Origin: Kitasatospora phosalacinea
GTDB taxonomy: Bacteria > Actinomycetota > Actinomycetes > Streptomycetales > Streptomycetaceae
Reading direction: 5' to 3'
Length of the DNA: 36,231 nt
Assembly (NCBI RefSeq): GCF_000716545.1
Contig: NZ_JNWZ01000070.1
Location: 1-36,231 of the forward strand
Under the pieces are notes generated by a model that worked only from the letters and a program-made list of their open reading frames with translations, was not told where the DNA came from and did not search any database. A program made the position numbers and the translations under genes. This document shows, one piece after another, positions 6,979-14,872 of this stretch; position 1 is the stretch's first letter; every line of letters starts with the position of its first letter.

Positions 6979-8748
6979 TTACCGCTCGTCCCGCCAGGAC
7001 CGCCAGAGCGCCGAGTACGGCCCGCCGGAGGCCACCAGCTCCGGGTGCGACCCGTACTCGGTGATCCGGCCCTGCTCGACCACCGCGATCACGTCCGCGT
7101 CGTGCGCGGTGTGCAGCCGGTGCGCGATCGCCACCACCGTGCGCCCGGCCAGCACCCGGGACAGCGAGCGCTCCAGGTGCCGGGCCGCTCGCGGGTCGAG
7201 CAGCGAGGTGGCCTCGTCCAGCACCAGGGTGTGCGGGTCGGCCAGCACCAGCCGGGCCAGCGCCAGCTGCTGGGCCTGGGCGGGCGTCAGCGCGGTGCCG
7301 CCGGAGCCGACCTCGGTGTCCAGGCCGTCCGGCAGGGCGTCCGCCCACTCCTCGGCGTCGACCGCGGCGAGCGCGGCGCGCAGCTCGGCGTCGTCGGCGT
7401 CCGCCCGGGCCAGGTGCAGGTTGTCCCGCAGGGTGCCGACGAAGACGTGGTGCTCCTGGTTGACCAGCGCGACCTCGGTGCGCACCCGCTCGGCCGGCAT
7501 CCGCGACAGCTGCGCCCCGCCGAGCGTGATCCGGCCCCGGCCCGGCGCGTAGATGCCCGCCAGCAGCCGGCCCAGCGTGGACTTCCCGGCCCCCGACGGC
7601 CCGACCAGCGCGACCCGGCTGCCCGGCTCGACGTCCAGCGTGATGTCGCGCAGCACGTCGGCCCCTTCGCGGTAGCCGAAGCTGACCTGCCTGGCCTCGA
7701 CCCGGCGCCCGTCCGGGCGCAGCGCCTCGTCGGTCTCCGGTGCGGTGACCTCGCGGACGCCGACCAGCCGGGCCAGCGAGGTCTGCCCGATCTGCAGCTC
7801 GTCGTACCAGCGCAGCAGCCGGGAGACCGGGTGCACCAGGGCCTGGGTGTACAGCACCCCGGTGGTCAGCCGGCCCGGGCTGACCCAGCCGTGCAGGGCG
7901 AACAGGCCGCCCAGCACCAGCGTGCCGAGCACGGCCAGCGCGTAGGTGCCGTCCACGGTGGGGAACCAGACGCTGCGCAGCCAGAGGGTGTACCGCTCCC
8001 AGGAGATCCACTCGCGGATCTTCCGGTCCGTCAGTTCCACCCGGCGCTCGCCCAGCCGCAGCGACTCGACCGTCCGCCCGGCGTCGACCGTCTCGGCGAG
8101 CGCGGTGTTGACCGCCGCGTACCCGGCCGACTCGTTGCGGTAGGACTGCGGGGCCCGCCGGAAGTACCACCGGGAGGTGAGGAACAGCAGCGGCAGGCCG
8201 AGCACGGCGGTGGCGGCCAGCAGCGGGGACGTCACCACCAGGGCGCTCAGCACCAGCGCCACCGAGACCACGGCGACCACCAGTTCGGGCACCGCGTCGC
8301 GCACCGAGCGGGCCAGCCGGTCGATGTCCGTGGTGCCCCGGGAGACCAGGTCTCCGGTGCCGGCCCGCTCCAGCACGCCCAGCGGCAGCGCCACCGAGCG
8401 GACCAGGAAGTCCTCCCGCAGGTCGGCCAGCACCTCCTCGCCGAGCACGCTGCCGCGCAGCAGCGACAGCCCGGTGAACACCGACTGCACCACCAGCGCG
8501 GCCAGGTACCACCCGATCGCGGCGGCGATCCGCCCGCCGCCGCCGGTCGACAGCGACTCCACCAGCGACCCGAGCACGGCCGGCCCCACCAGCCCCGCCA
8601 CCGTCGCCGTCCCGTGCAGGGCCACCACCCCCGCCAGCCCGCCGCGGTGGCGCCGCAGCAGCATCCGCCCGTACGCCCGCACGGCCGCGGCGGAGCCGAC
8701 CGGCAGCGTGGTGGCGGGCCCCTGCTCGTGGATCTCCGGGGCTTTCAC
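6979..8748 (-). CDS. ABC exporter half-transporter with active ATP-binding residues but a degenerate signature motif
   Basis: A 589-residue fused membrane/ATPase protein of the type IV exporter class. About six membrane helices (30-320) precede a nucleotide-binding domain with Walker A GPSGAGKST (K389), Walker B HTLVLDEATSLLDP with the catalytic Glu, and switch His in VVAIAHRLH. The signature LSGGQ is replaced by LTPAQAQQ. This is the reverse of its neighbour at 8837-10711, so the two should form a heterodimer with one working ATP site. GTG at 8748 has AAGGAGG 5 nt upstream; the open frame to 8847 is rejected because it overlaps the upstream gene. The gap to that gene is 88 nt. Substrate unknown. 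Confidence 0.85.
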   Translation of the reverse strand: MKAPEIHEQGPATTLPVGSAAAVRAYGRMLLRRHRGGLAGVVALHGTATVAGLVGPAVLGSLVESLSTGGGGRIAAAIGWYLAALVVQSVFTGLSLLRGSVLGEEVLADLREDFLVRSVALPLGVLERAGTGDLVSRGTTDIDRLARSVRDAVPELVVAVVSVALVLSALVVTSPLLAATAVLGLPLLFLTSRWYFRRAPQSYRNESAGYAAVNTALAETVDAGRTVESLRLGERRVELTDRKIREWISWERYTLWLRSVWFPTVDGTYALAVLGTLVLGGLFALHGWVSPGRLTTGVLYTQALVHPVSRLLRWYDELQIGQTSLARLVGVREVTAPETDEALRPDGRRVEARQVSFGYREGADVLRDITLDVEPGSRVALVGPSGAGKSTLGRLLAGIYAPGRGRITLGGAQLSRMPAERVRTEVALVNQEHHVFVGTLRDNLHLARADADDAELRAALAAVDAEEWADALPDGLDTEVGSGGTALTPAQAQQLALARLVLADPHTLVLDEATSLLDPRAARHLERSLSRVLAGRTVVAIAHRLHTAHDADVIAVVEQGRITEYGSHPELVASGGPYSALWRSWRDER

Positions 8749-8836
8749 AGCGCCCTCCTTCGGTTTCGGCGGACGCGCGGGCGCCCGGTCGGGCGGGCAT
8801 GCGGACGCCCGGTGGTGTGCGGGTGCGGACGCCCGG

Positions 8837-10711
8837 TCACTGCGCACCCCCCGCCGGCCCCGAACCCACCGGGGCCCCCGCCGGCTCCGGGGCGCCCGCG
8901 TCCGGAACGCCCGTGTCCGGGAAGCCCGTCGGCGCGTTCTCGTCCCGGGTGACGACGGCCCGGTAGCGCGGGTCGCCGGCCATCAGCTCGCGGTGGGTGC
9001 CGGTCGCGGCGACCCGGCCCCGCTGGAGCAGCAGGACGGTGTCCGCCCGGTCGAGCAGCAGCGGGCTGGTGGCGAAGACCACCGTGGTGCGCCCGGAGCG
9101 CAGTTCGCGCAGGCCCGCGGCGATCCGCGACTCGGTGTGGGCGTCGACCGCGCTGGTCGGCTCGTCCAGCACCAGCACCGGCGGGTCGGCCACCAGCGAG
9201 CGGGCCAGGGCGAGGCGCTGGCGCTGGCCGCCGGAGAGCGAGCGGCCGCGTTCGGTGATCCGGGCCGCCATCGGGTCGCCCCCGCATTCGGGCGAGCCGT
9301 CGACGAGTGCGTCCAGCGCGTCCTGCGCGCGGGCGGCGGCCAGGGCCTCGGCGGGTTCGACCCGGCCGGAGCGGGGGACGTCGAGCAGTTCGGCGAGCGT
9401 GCCGGAGAGCAGCACCGGCTCCTTGTCGTGGACCAGCACCGCGGCCCGGGCGACGGCCGGCGGCACCCCGTCCAGTTCGACCCCGCCGAGCCGGACAGAG
9501 GGTTCGGCGGCCCGCCCCTCGGCGCGCACCGGCCACCCGCCGAGCCGGGCCGCCAGCTCGCCCGCCGCGTCCGGATCCCCGCAGACCACGGCGGTCAGCC
9601 GCCCGGCCCGGGCGGTCAGGCCGCTGACCGGGTCGTGCAGGTCCGACCGGGCGGCCCGGCGGCGCAGTTCGGCCCCGGCCGCGGCGTCCGGCGGGGCGTC
9701 GTCCGCCGCCTCGCCGTCCCTGGCCAGCGAGAGCACCTTCACGACCCGCCCGGCGGAGACCCGGGCGACGCTCCAGGCGTGCGCGGCCTCGCCGATGACC
9801 CGCAGCGGGGCGGCCAGGAAGGCGGTGGCGCCGTAGACGGCGATCAGCTCGCCGACGCCGATCGACCCGTCGGTGGCGAGCCGGGCGCCGTACCAGGTGA
9901 CCCCGATGACGAACAGGCCGGGCAGCAGCACCTCCTGGGCCTGCATCACCGCCCAGGTGCGGGCGGTGCGGACGGCGGCGGCGCGCACCCGCTGGGAGGC
10001 GGCCCGGTACCGGCGCAGGAACAGCTCCTCGCCGCCGATGCCGCGCAGCACCCGCAGCCCGGCCACCGTGTCGGCGGCCAGCTCGGAGGCCTTGCCGCCG
10101 AGCGCCCGCTGCTCGGTGTAGCGCCGTTCGAACGGGCCGAGCAGCGGCCACACCGCGGCGGCCAGCACGGGCACCCCGAGCAGCACGGCCAGGCCGAGGC
10201 CCGGCTGCCGCCACAGCACCACGGCGCTGACGCCGAGCCAGGCCAGCACCGCGCCGTACAGCCGGGCGGTGAGCTCGACGTACCAGCCGATCTTCTCGAC
10301 GTCGCCGCTGGAGACGGCGACGATCTCGCCGGTGGCGATCCGCCGGCTCAACCCGCCGCCGAGCGAGGAGGCCTGACGGGCGACCAGCTGGCGGATCTGG
10401 GAGGCGGCGTGGAGCCAGTTCCACACCACCTGGCGGTGCACCAGCACCGTCATCGCGGTCTGCAGGGCGGACAGCACCAGGGCGAGCAGGCCGGCCGCCA
10501 GCAGGCCCCGGGCGTCCCGGTCGACGACGGCCTGGACGCCGCGGCCGACCGCGACGGGCAGCGCGGCCATCGAGCCGAGCTCCAACGTGCTCCACAGCGT
10601 GGCGAGCAGCCGGCCCCGGCGCTGGGTGCGGCCGAGCCAGCGCAGGAAACCGCGCGGCGAGCTGAGGTCGGGGCTGCCCGGGTCGGGCAGCGGCAGGGGA
10701 ACGAGCGGCAT
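8837..10711 (-). CDS. ABC exporter half-transporter with degenerate Walker A
   Basis: A 624-residue fused membrane/ATPase protein. About six membrane helices come first, with an exporter coupling region near GEIVAVSSGDVEKIG. The ATPase domain has a perfect signature (LSGGQRQRLALARSL) and Walker B VLVLDEPTSAVDA. The P-loop, however, reads GDPDAAGEL (378-386) with no GK(S/T), and the switch His is replaced in VVFATSPLLL. It can supply the signature to the partner at 6979-8748 but should not hydrolyse ATP in its own Walker site. The C-terminal 40 residues are Pro/Gly/Ala-rich. ATG at 10711 has GGAG 6 nt upstream. First gene of the pair; exported compound unknown. Confidence 0.85.
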   Translation of the reverse strand: MPLVPLPLPDPGSPDLSSPRGFLRWLGRTQRRGRLLATLWSTLELGSMAALPVAVGRGVQAVVDRDARGLLAAGLLALVLSALQTAMTVLVHRQVVWNWLHAASQIRQLVARQASSLGGGLSRRIATGEIVAVSSGDVEKIGWYVELTARLYGAVLAWLGVSAVVLWRQPGLGLAVLLGVPVLAAAVWPLLGPFERRYTEQRALGGKASELAADTVAGLRVLRGIGGEELFLRRYRAASQRVRAAAVRTARTWAVMQAQEVLLPGLFVIGVTWYGARLATDGSIGVGELIAVYGATAFLAAPLRVIGEAAHAWSVARVSAGRVVKVLSLARDGEAADDAPPDAAAGAELRRRAARSDLHDPVSGLTARAGRLTAVVCGDPDAAGELAARLGGWPVRAEGRAAEPSVRLGGVELDGVPPAVARAAVLVHDKEPVLLSGTLAELLDVPRSGRVEPAEALAAARAQDALDALVDGSPECGGDPMAARITERGRSLSGGQRQRLALARSLVADPPVLVLDEPTSAVDAHTESRIAAGLRELRSGRTTVVFATSPLLLDRADTVLLLQRGRVAATGTHRELMAGDPRYRAVVTRDENAPTGFPDTGVPDAGAPEPAGAPVGSGPAGGAQ

Positions 10712-11045
10712 GGGCGCTCCGTTGGGGGGTGGGACGGGGCTGGGCAGGACGGGGGGACGGGCCCGGCCGGCGGAGTGCGGGCGGGGTCGTCCGGCCGGGC
10801 CCGGTGGGGCGCGGCGCGTCGGAGGTGCGCGGCGGAAGGGGTGGTCGGCTCGTCACATGCGGTGAGCCTGACCGCCGCGCTGTGACGCACGCAACGGGTT
10901 TTCCGGCGGATCGGCCCGATCCGGCCGCCGTCCCCGGCCGTTTTCATCCGTTCCGGGGAACTCTCGAACAACGGGAATAAGCCACTGTTCACGGCCGTTG
11001 CCACCGCTCCGGAAACAGAAGCACAACCGAAGGGCACCCCTTCCC
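10712..11045. promoter_or_regulatory. Divergent intergenic region, ABC exporter / aldo-keto reductase
   Basis: No gene seen. A 12-bp perfect inverted repeat (10759-10770 with 10791-10802, GGGCCCGGCCGG and complement, 20-nt spacer) lies about 50 nt upstream of the exporter start and could be an operator or leader hairpin. The 10,950-11,030 part is unusually A/T-rich for the window and probably holds the reductase promoter. Nt 11029-11043 form a small hairpin (GAAGGG-CAC-CCCTTC) directly before the reductase start. Confidence 0.4.
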
Positions 11046-11921
11046 GTGACCAGCACCCCCGCAGTCCCCCCGATCCCCTCGATCACGCTGAACAACGGCG
11101 TGCGGATCCCGCAGCTCGGCTTCGGCGTCTGGCAGGTGCCGGACGCGGAGGCCGTCCCCGCGGTGCGCACCGCGCTGGAGGCCGGCTACCGCTCGGTCGA
11201 CACCGCCGAGGTCTACGAGAACGAGACGGGCACCGGCCGGGCGATCGCCGAGTCCGGCGTCGCCCGCGACGAGCTGTTCGTGACCACCAAGCTGTGGAAC
11301 TCGGGCACCGTCGACTGGTCCGGCGAGCAGGGCCGCGACCGGGTGCTGCGCACCTTCGACGAGTCGCTCGGCCGCCTCGGCCTGGACGTGCTGGACCTGT
11401 ACCTGATCCACTGGCCGCGCCCGATGCGCGGCAACACCTTCCTGAACATCTGGCGCGCCTTCGAGCAGCTGCACGCCGAGGGCCGGGTCCGGGCGATCGG
11501 CGTCTCCAACTTCCGCGTGCCGGACTTGGAGCTGCTGCTGAAGGAGGCCGAGGTGAAGCCGGTCCTCAACCAGATCGAGCTGCACCCGTACCTCCCGCAG
11601 GCGGAGCTGCGCGCCCTGCACGCCGAGCACGGCATCGCCACCGAGGCCTGGAGCCCGCTGGGCCAGGGCAAGGGCCTGCTGGCCGAGCCCGCCCTGCTGG
11701 CGGTCGCCGCCAAGCACGGCCGCACCGCGGCCCAGGTGGTGCTGCGCTGGCACCTGCAGTCCGGCGTGATCGCCATCCCGAAGTCGGTCACCCCCGCCCG
11801 GATCCGGGAGAACCTGGACGTCACGGGTTTCGAGCTGGACGCCGAGGACATGGCGGCCGTCGCCGGCATCGCCACCGGGCAGCGGATCGGCCCGGACCCG
11901 GCCGGCTTCGACTGGAACTGA
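11046..11921 (+). CDS. Aldo/keto reductase (AKR5-like)
   Basis: A 291-residue cytosolic NADPH-dependent reductase. The catalytic tetrad of the superfamily is complete: D52 and Y57 (in YRSVDTAEVYENE), K82 (TTKLWN) and H122 (LIHWPRP). The cofactor region IAIPKSVTPARIRENLDV near the C-terminus is typical. It resembles 2,5-diketo-D-gluconate reductase-type enzymes, but the physiological aldehyde or ketone is not predictable. GTG at 11046 is preferred over the upstream GTG at 10998 because the conserved N-terminus (SITLNNGVRIPQLGFGVWQ) begins soon after. The only plausible ribosome site, AAGGG at 11030-11034, lies in a small hairpin 11 nt upstream of the start. Confidence 0.88.
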   Translation: MTSTPAVPPIPSITLNNGVRIPQLGFGVWQVPDAEAVPAVRTALEAGYRSVDTAEVYENETGTGRAIAESGVARDELFVTTKLWNSGTVDWSGEQGRDRVLRTFDESLGRLGLDVLDLYLIHWPRPMRGNTFLNIWRAFEQLHAEGRVRAIGVSNFRVPDLELLLKEAEVKPVLNQIELHPYLPQAELRALHAEHGIATEAWSPLGQGKGLLAEPALLAVAAKHGRTAAQVVLRWHLQSGVIAIPKSVTPARIRENLDVTGFELDAEDMAAVAGIATGQRIGPDPAGFDWN

Positions 11922-11988
11922 CGCTCCGTCACCGCACCTCCCCTCCCGGCCCGCTGACGCCCAGTCAGCCGGTCGGGGCCGAGACACC

Positions 11989-12026
11989 GGAAGGGGCCGG
12001 CACCCGAGCGGGTGCCGGCCCCTTCC
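11989..12026. terminator. Strong hairpin between convergent genes
   Basis: An 18-bp perfect stem (11989-12006 with 12009-12026) with a 2-nt centre lies between the aldo/keto reductase stop (11921) and the stop of the convergent MarR gene (12111). It should terminate transcription from both sides. Confidence 0.8.
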
Positions 12027-12110
12027 GACGCGCCCCGGGCGGTGCCGCGTGACCGGCCGGGGCGTGGTGCCGATGCCACCCGAACGGTCGGGCGGCGTTT
12101 TGCAGAATCG

Positions 12111-12950
12111 TTACAGCCGGGCCGCCTTGGCGAGCAGTGCCAGCGCCTGCACGTGCTCGTGCGGCTCCAGCGGGGCGAGCAGCGCCTCCTGGACCTCGCG
12201 GACCCCGGCGGTGGAGCGGTGCAGCAGCTCCTGGCCGGTCGGGGAGAGCGAGAGCAGGTTGCGGCGCCCGTCCGAGGGGTCGCGGCGGCGGAGCACCAGG
12301 CCGCGCCGGACCAGCCGGCTGACCATCTCGGCCATCGTCGCCTTGTCCAGCGAGGCGAGCTCGCCGACCGTGCGCTGGTCGGCGCCCGGCTCGGTCTCCA
12401 GCGCGTCCAGCACCGCGTACTGAGGAGCCGTCAGCTCGGTGCCGACCTTCTCCGACCAGAGCTTGGTGTGGACCTGCTGGGCGACCCGGATCAGGTAGCC
12501 GATGGCCCGCTGGGCGTCCAGCGTCGGCCGGGCGTCCGCCACCACGGCGACGGCCCCCGGTTCCAGCCGGGCTATCCGGGCCATGACCCGGACGATCTCC
12601 AGCTGCTCGTCCGGGCTCAGCGGCTCGAACAGGGTCCGCTGGACCCGGACCACGCCGCCGGTCGCCTCGCGGACGGCCTGAGCGCCGTTCTGCGAGAGCG
12701 CCAGCAGCTTGCGCCGGCCGTCGGCCGGGTCCCTCCGGCGGAGCACCAGGCCCCGCCGGACCAGCCGGGCGACCATCTCGGCCATCGTCGCCTTGTCGAG
12801 CGAGGCCCGTTCGCCGACCGTGCGCTGGTCGGCTCCCGGCTCCAGTGCCAGTACCAGCAGCACCGCGAACTGCGGAGCCGTCAGCTCGGTACCGACGTAT
12901 TCGGACCACAAGCGGGTGTGCACCTGCTGGGCCACGCGAATGAGGTGTCC
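12111..12950. repeat. Internal duplication within the double-MarR gene (450-bp period)
   Basis: The two halves of the gene are diverged direct repeats with a 450-bp offset. The winged-helix coding stretches near 12260-12420 and 12710-12870 are the best preserved. Confidence 0.8.
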
Positions 12951-13007
12951 GGGCGACTGCTGCAGTCGGCCGGGCACGCGGGTTGTCGGGATCTCCCCCA
13001 GCACCAT
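12111..13007 (-). CDS. Tandem double-MarR transcriptional regulator
   Basis: A 298-residue protein made of two complete MarR winged-helix units, residues 20-149 and 170-298. Both carry LIRVAQQVH, WSExVGTELTAPQ, PGADQRTVGExASLDKATMAEMV and RRGLVLRRRDPxDGRR (recognition helix plus wing). Matching segments are offset by exactly 450 nt (for example GAGCACCAGG at 12291 and 12741), so the protein arose by internal duplication. MarR proteins normally act as dimers of single units; one chain here could bind DNA as an intramolecular dimer. ATG at 13007 is chosen; the frame is open to 13241 but that stretch has A/T-rich promoter-like sequence. It is divergent from a short-chain dehydrogenase, its likely target. 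Confidence 0.85.
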   Translation of the reverse strand: MVLGEIPTTRVPGRLQQSPGHLIRVAQQVHTRLWSEYVGTELTAPQFAVLLVLALEPGADQRTVGERASLDKATMAEMVARLVRRGLVLRRRDPADGRRKLLALSQNGAQAVREATGGVVRVQRTLFEPLSPDEQLEIVRVMARIARLEPGAVAVVADARPTLDAQRAIGYLIRVAQQVHTKLWSEKVGTELTAPQYAVLDALETEPGADQRTVGELASLDKATMAEMVSRLVRRGLVLRRRDPSDGRRNLLSLSPTGQELLHRSTAGVREVQEALLAPLEPHEHVQALALLAKAARL

Positions 13008-13418
13008 GAAATCCGTCCCGGTGTCACGCCCGGGCGTGTGTGGGACACCCGGGCGGGGCAGTAACGGCGAGTGAGCATCCCGCTGTGAGAGAGGACGCGC
13101 CGGCCGTGCAGCCGGTGGCTGCTGGCGCACACTATACAAACGGTCGGCCTGGACCGGCAGGTAGGGGCGCAGAGTAGTCGCAGGTTCGGCAAAGTTGGCA
13201 TATTTCCCCCGTATGTCGGGACCACGCCCAACCTGGTTCACCCGCTCGGCCGCTTTCCACCCTCACCCTCCGTCACCTGCGGCGCTACCCCTGGCCGGAA
13301 ATCCTACTCATCGGTAAGGTTGCCGCGCTGCGCCCTGCGCAACCCATTTATTTCTCATCCACGGGTCGCCGGCCCGCGCCGGTCCCGTCGTCCGACTTCG
13401 AGAGAGACGAGTACGAAG
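13008..13418. promoter_or_regulatory. Divergent promoter/operator region, MarR / short-chain dehydrogenase
   Basis: No gene seen. A 12-bp palindrome ACGCCCGGGCGT (13026-13037) lies 18 nt upstream of the MarR start, and CGCCCGGG recurs inverted at 13048-13055. On the minus strand an A/T island reading TTTGTATAGTGTG (about 13131-13143) could hold the -10 of the regulator promoter. On the plus strand GGTTGC (13318-13323) and GCAACC (13339-13344) form an inverted repeat just before the A/T-rich CATTTATTTCTC, a plausible operator and promoter for the dehydrogenase. These are sequence impressions, not proven sites. Confidence 0.4.
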
Positions 13419-14204
13419 ATGACCGAGCAGAGCACCTCCGTGACCGCCGACGCCGCGGCCCGGGTGGCCGTGGTGACGGGCGCGGCCCGCGGGATCGGCG
13501 CGGCCACCGCGCTCCGGCTGGCCGCGGACGGTTACGCCGTGGCCGTGGTCGACCTGGAGGAGTCCACCGCCAAGGGCACCGCCGAGGCGATCGAGGCCGC
13601 GGGCGGCCGCGCGCTGGCCGTCGGCGCCGACGTCTCGGACGCCGAGCAGGTGCAGGCCGCGGTCGACCGGATCGCCGCCGAGCTCGGCACCCCGGTGGTG
13701 CTGGTGAACAACGCCGGCGTGCTGCGCGACAACCTGCTGTTCAAGATGTCCGAGTCGGACTGGGACACCGTGATGAACGTGCACCTCAAGGGCGCCTTCC
13801 TGATGACCCGCGCGGTGCAGAAGCACATGGTGGCGGCCGGTTTCGGACGGATCGTCAACCTGTCCTCGTCCTCCGCCCAGGGCAACCGGGGCCAGGCCAA
13901 CTACTCGGCCGCCAAGGCCGGCCTGCAGGGCTTCACCAAGACCCTGGCCATCGAGCTCGGCAAGTTCGGCATCACCGCCAACGCGGTCGCCCCCGGCTTC
14001 ATCGCCACCGACATGACCGCGGCCACCGCCGCCCGGGTCGGCATGGAGTTCGAGGCCTTCAAGCAGGCCGCCGCCTCCGCCATCCCGGTCCAGCGGGTCG
14101 GCGTGCCGGAGGACATCGCGCACACCATCTCCTTCCTGGCCTCCGAGGGCGCGGGCTTCGTCTCCGGCCAGGTGATCTACGTCGCGGGCGGCCCGCTCGA
14201 CTGA
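13419..14204 (+). CDS. Short-chain dehydrogenase/reductase, 3-oxoacyl-ACP reductase type (FabG-like)
   Basis: A 261-residue NAD(P)-dependent oxidoreductase with all classical SDR motifs: TGAARGIG (20-27), NNAG (97-100), the catalytic Ser in VNLSSSSAQ and YSAAK (Y162, K166), then ITANAVAPGFIATDM. The C-terminal SGQVIYVAGGPLD is as in FabG-like proteins. It could be a secondary 3-oxoacyl-ACP reductase or a catabolic alcohol dehydrogenase; the lone position away from other fatty acid genes argues against housekeeping FabG. ATG at 13419 follows a purine-rich stretch. The double-MarR gene is divergent and probably controls it. Confidence 0.85.
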   Translation: MTEQSTSVTADAAARVAVVTGAARGIGAATALRLAADGYAVAVVDLEESTAKGTAEAIEAAGGRALAVGADVSDAEQVQAAVDRIAAELGTPVVLVNNAGVLRDNLLFKMSESDWDTVMNVHLKGAFLMTRAVQKHMVAAGFGRIVNLSSSSAQGNRGQANYSAAKAGLQGFTKTLAIELGKFGITANAVAPGFIATDMTAATAARVGMEFEAFKQAAASAIPVQRVGVPEDIAHTISFLASEGAGFVSGQVIYVAGGPLD

Positions 14205-14220
14205 CCGGGCGGACGGGCGG

Positions 14221-14239
14221 GCCGGGCGGACGGCCCGGC
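14221..14239 (+). terminator. Short hairpin after the dehydrogenase gene
   Basis: GCCGGGC-GGACG-GCCCGGC (7-bp stem, 5-nt loop) starts 16 nt after the stop at 14204. Confidence 0.4.
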
Positions 14240-14375
14240 GCCCGCTCGTGGTGCGCCGCCCCGGGCCCGGGTCCAGACTCGATGACAGACCTCCCGCCGC
14301 CGACCCCGGCGGCGGGCGCGCCCCGCCGGAGGGGCCGGCCCGGGCCCTGCGGCGCTCCACCCACGGAGGATCTTG

Positions 14376-14567
14376 ATGACCGATTCCACGGACAGCGAGT
14401 CCACGCCGACGCCGGACGACCTGCTGCACACCGGGGCCGAAGGCCCCGTCGACCCCGAGGACCTGGTGATGGCCTCGGGCCGCACCCCGACCCCGGAGCT
14501 GGTCGAGAAGGCCAGGAAGAACCTGGAGGAGCACGGCGCGGCGGCCGTCGAGCGCCTGCTGCCCTGA
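14376..14567 (+). CDS. Small acidic conserved hypothetical protein
   Basis: A 63-residue protein beginning MTDSTDSESTPTPDDLL and ending with a predicted helix (ELVEKARKNLEEHGAAAVE). It has no membrane segment. ATG at 14376 has a perfect GGAGGA 5 nt upstream, and codon third positions are G/C, so it is a real gene despite its size. Function unknown; I recall similar small acidic proteins in streptomycetes but cannot name a family. Confidence 0.7.
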   Translation: MTDSTDSESTPTPDDLLHTGAEGPVDPEDLVMASGRTPTPELVEKARKNLEEHGAAAVERLLP

Positions 14568-14589
14568 GCCCGGCGACGCCCGTTCGAAA

Positions 14590-14650
14590 CGGCGGCCGAT
14601 TTCCCCGACGCGACCCGGAGGTGACCTGGGTCACGGGAAATCGGCCGCCG
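14590..14650. terminator. Large two-part stem-loop downstream of the small acidic protein
   Basis: A 16-bp perfect inverted repeat (14590-14605 with 14635-14650, CGGCGGCCGATTTCCC and complement) encloses a nested GACCC/GGGTC stem (14612-14616 with 14627-14631). It starts 22 nt after the stop at 14567. A terminator is the simplest reading; a structured RNA or attenuator is possible. Confidence 0.55.
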
Positions 14651-14872
14651 ATTCGTTCCCGCACCGCCCTCCGGCCAATTGGAGAAACCGACCGAATGCG
14701 ACCCGCCGGAGCGCCCGGCGGCGTGATTTCCCCCACTTCCCCTCCCATTCGCACCCCTTCGCGCCAGTCCTGAACTGCCGCTATGGAGAAACGGGGGACA
14801 ACGCGTCACCGGCGGGTGACAGATCCCTCGAATAACCCGGGCCTCCCGGGAGCGCCCGGTAATGTCGAAGCC

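Noticed and set aside
8796..8840. Short direct repeat GCGGACGCCCGGT between the two ABC genes
   Set aside because: Only two 13-nt copies in very GC-rich DNA; no array or structure that suggests function.
8177..10885. A 902-codon open frame on the plus strand
   Set aside because: Antisense to the two ABC exporter genes; low-complexity shadow with no recognisable domain.
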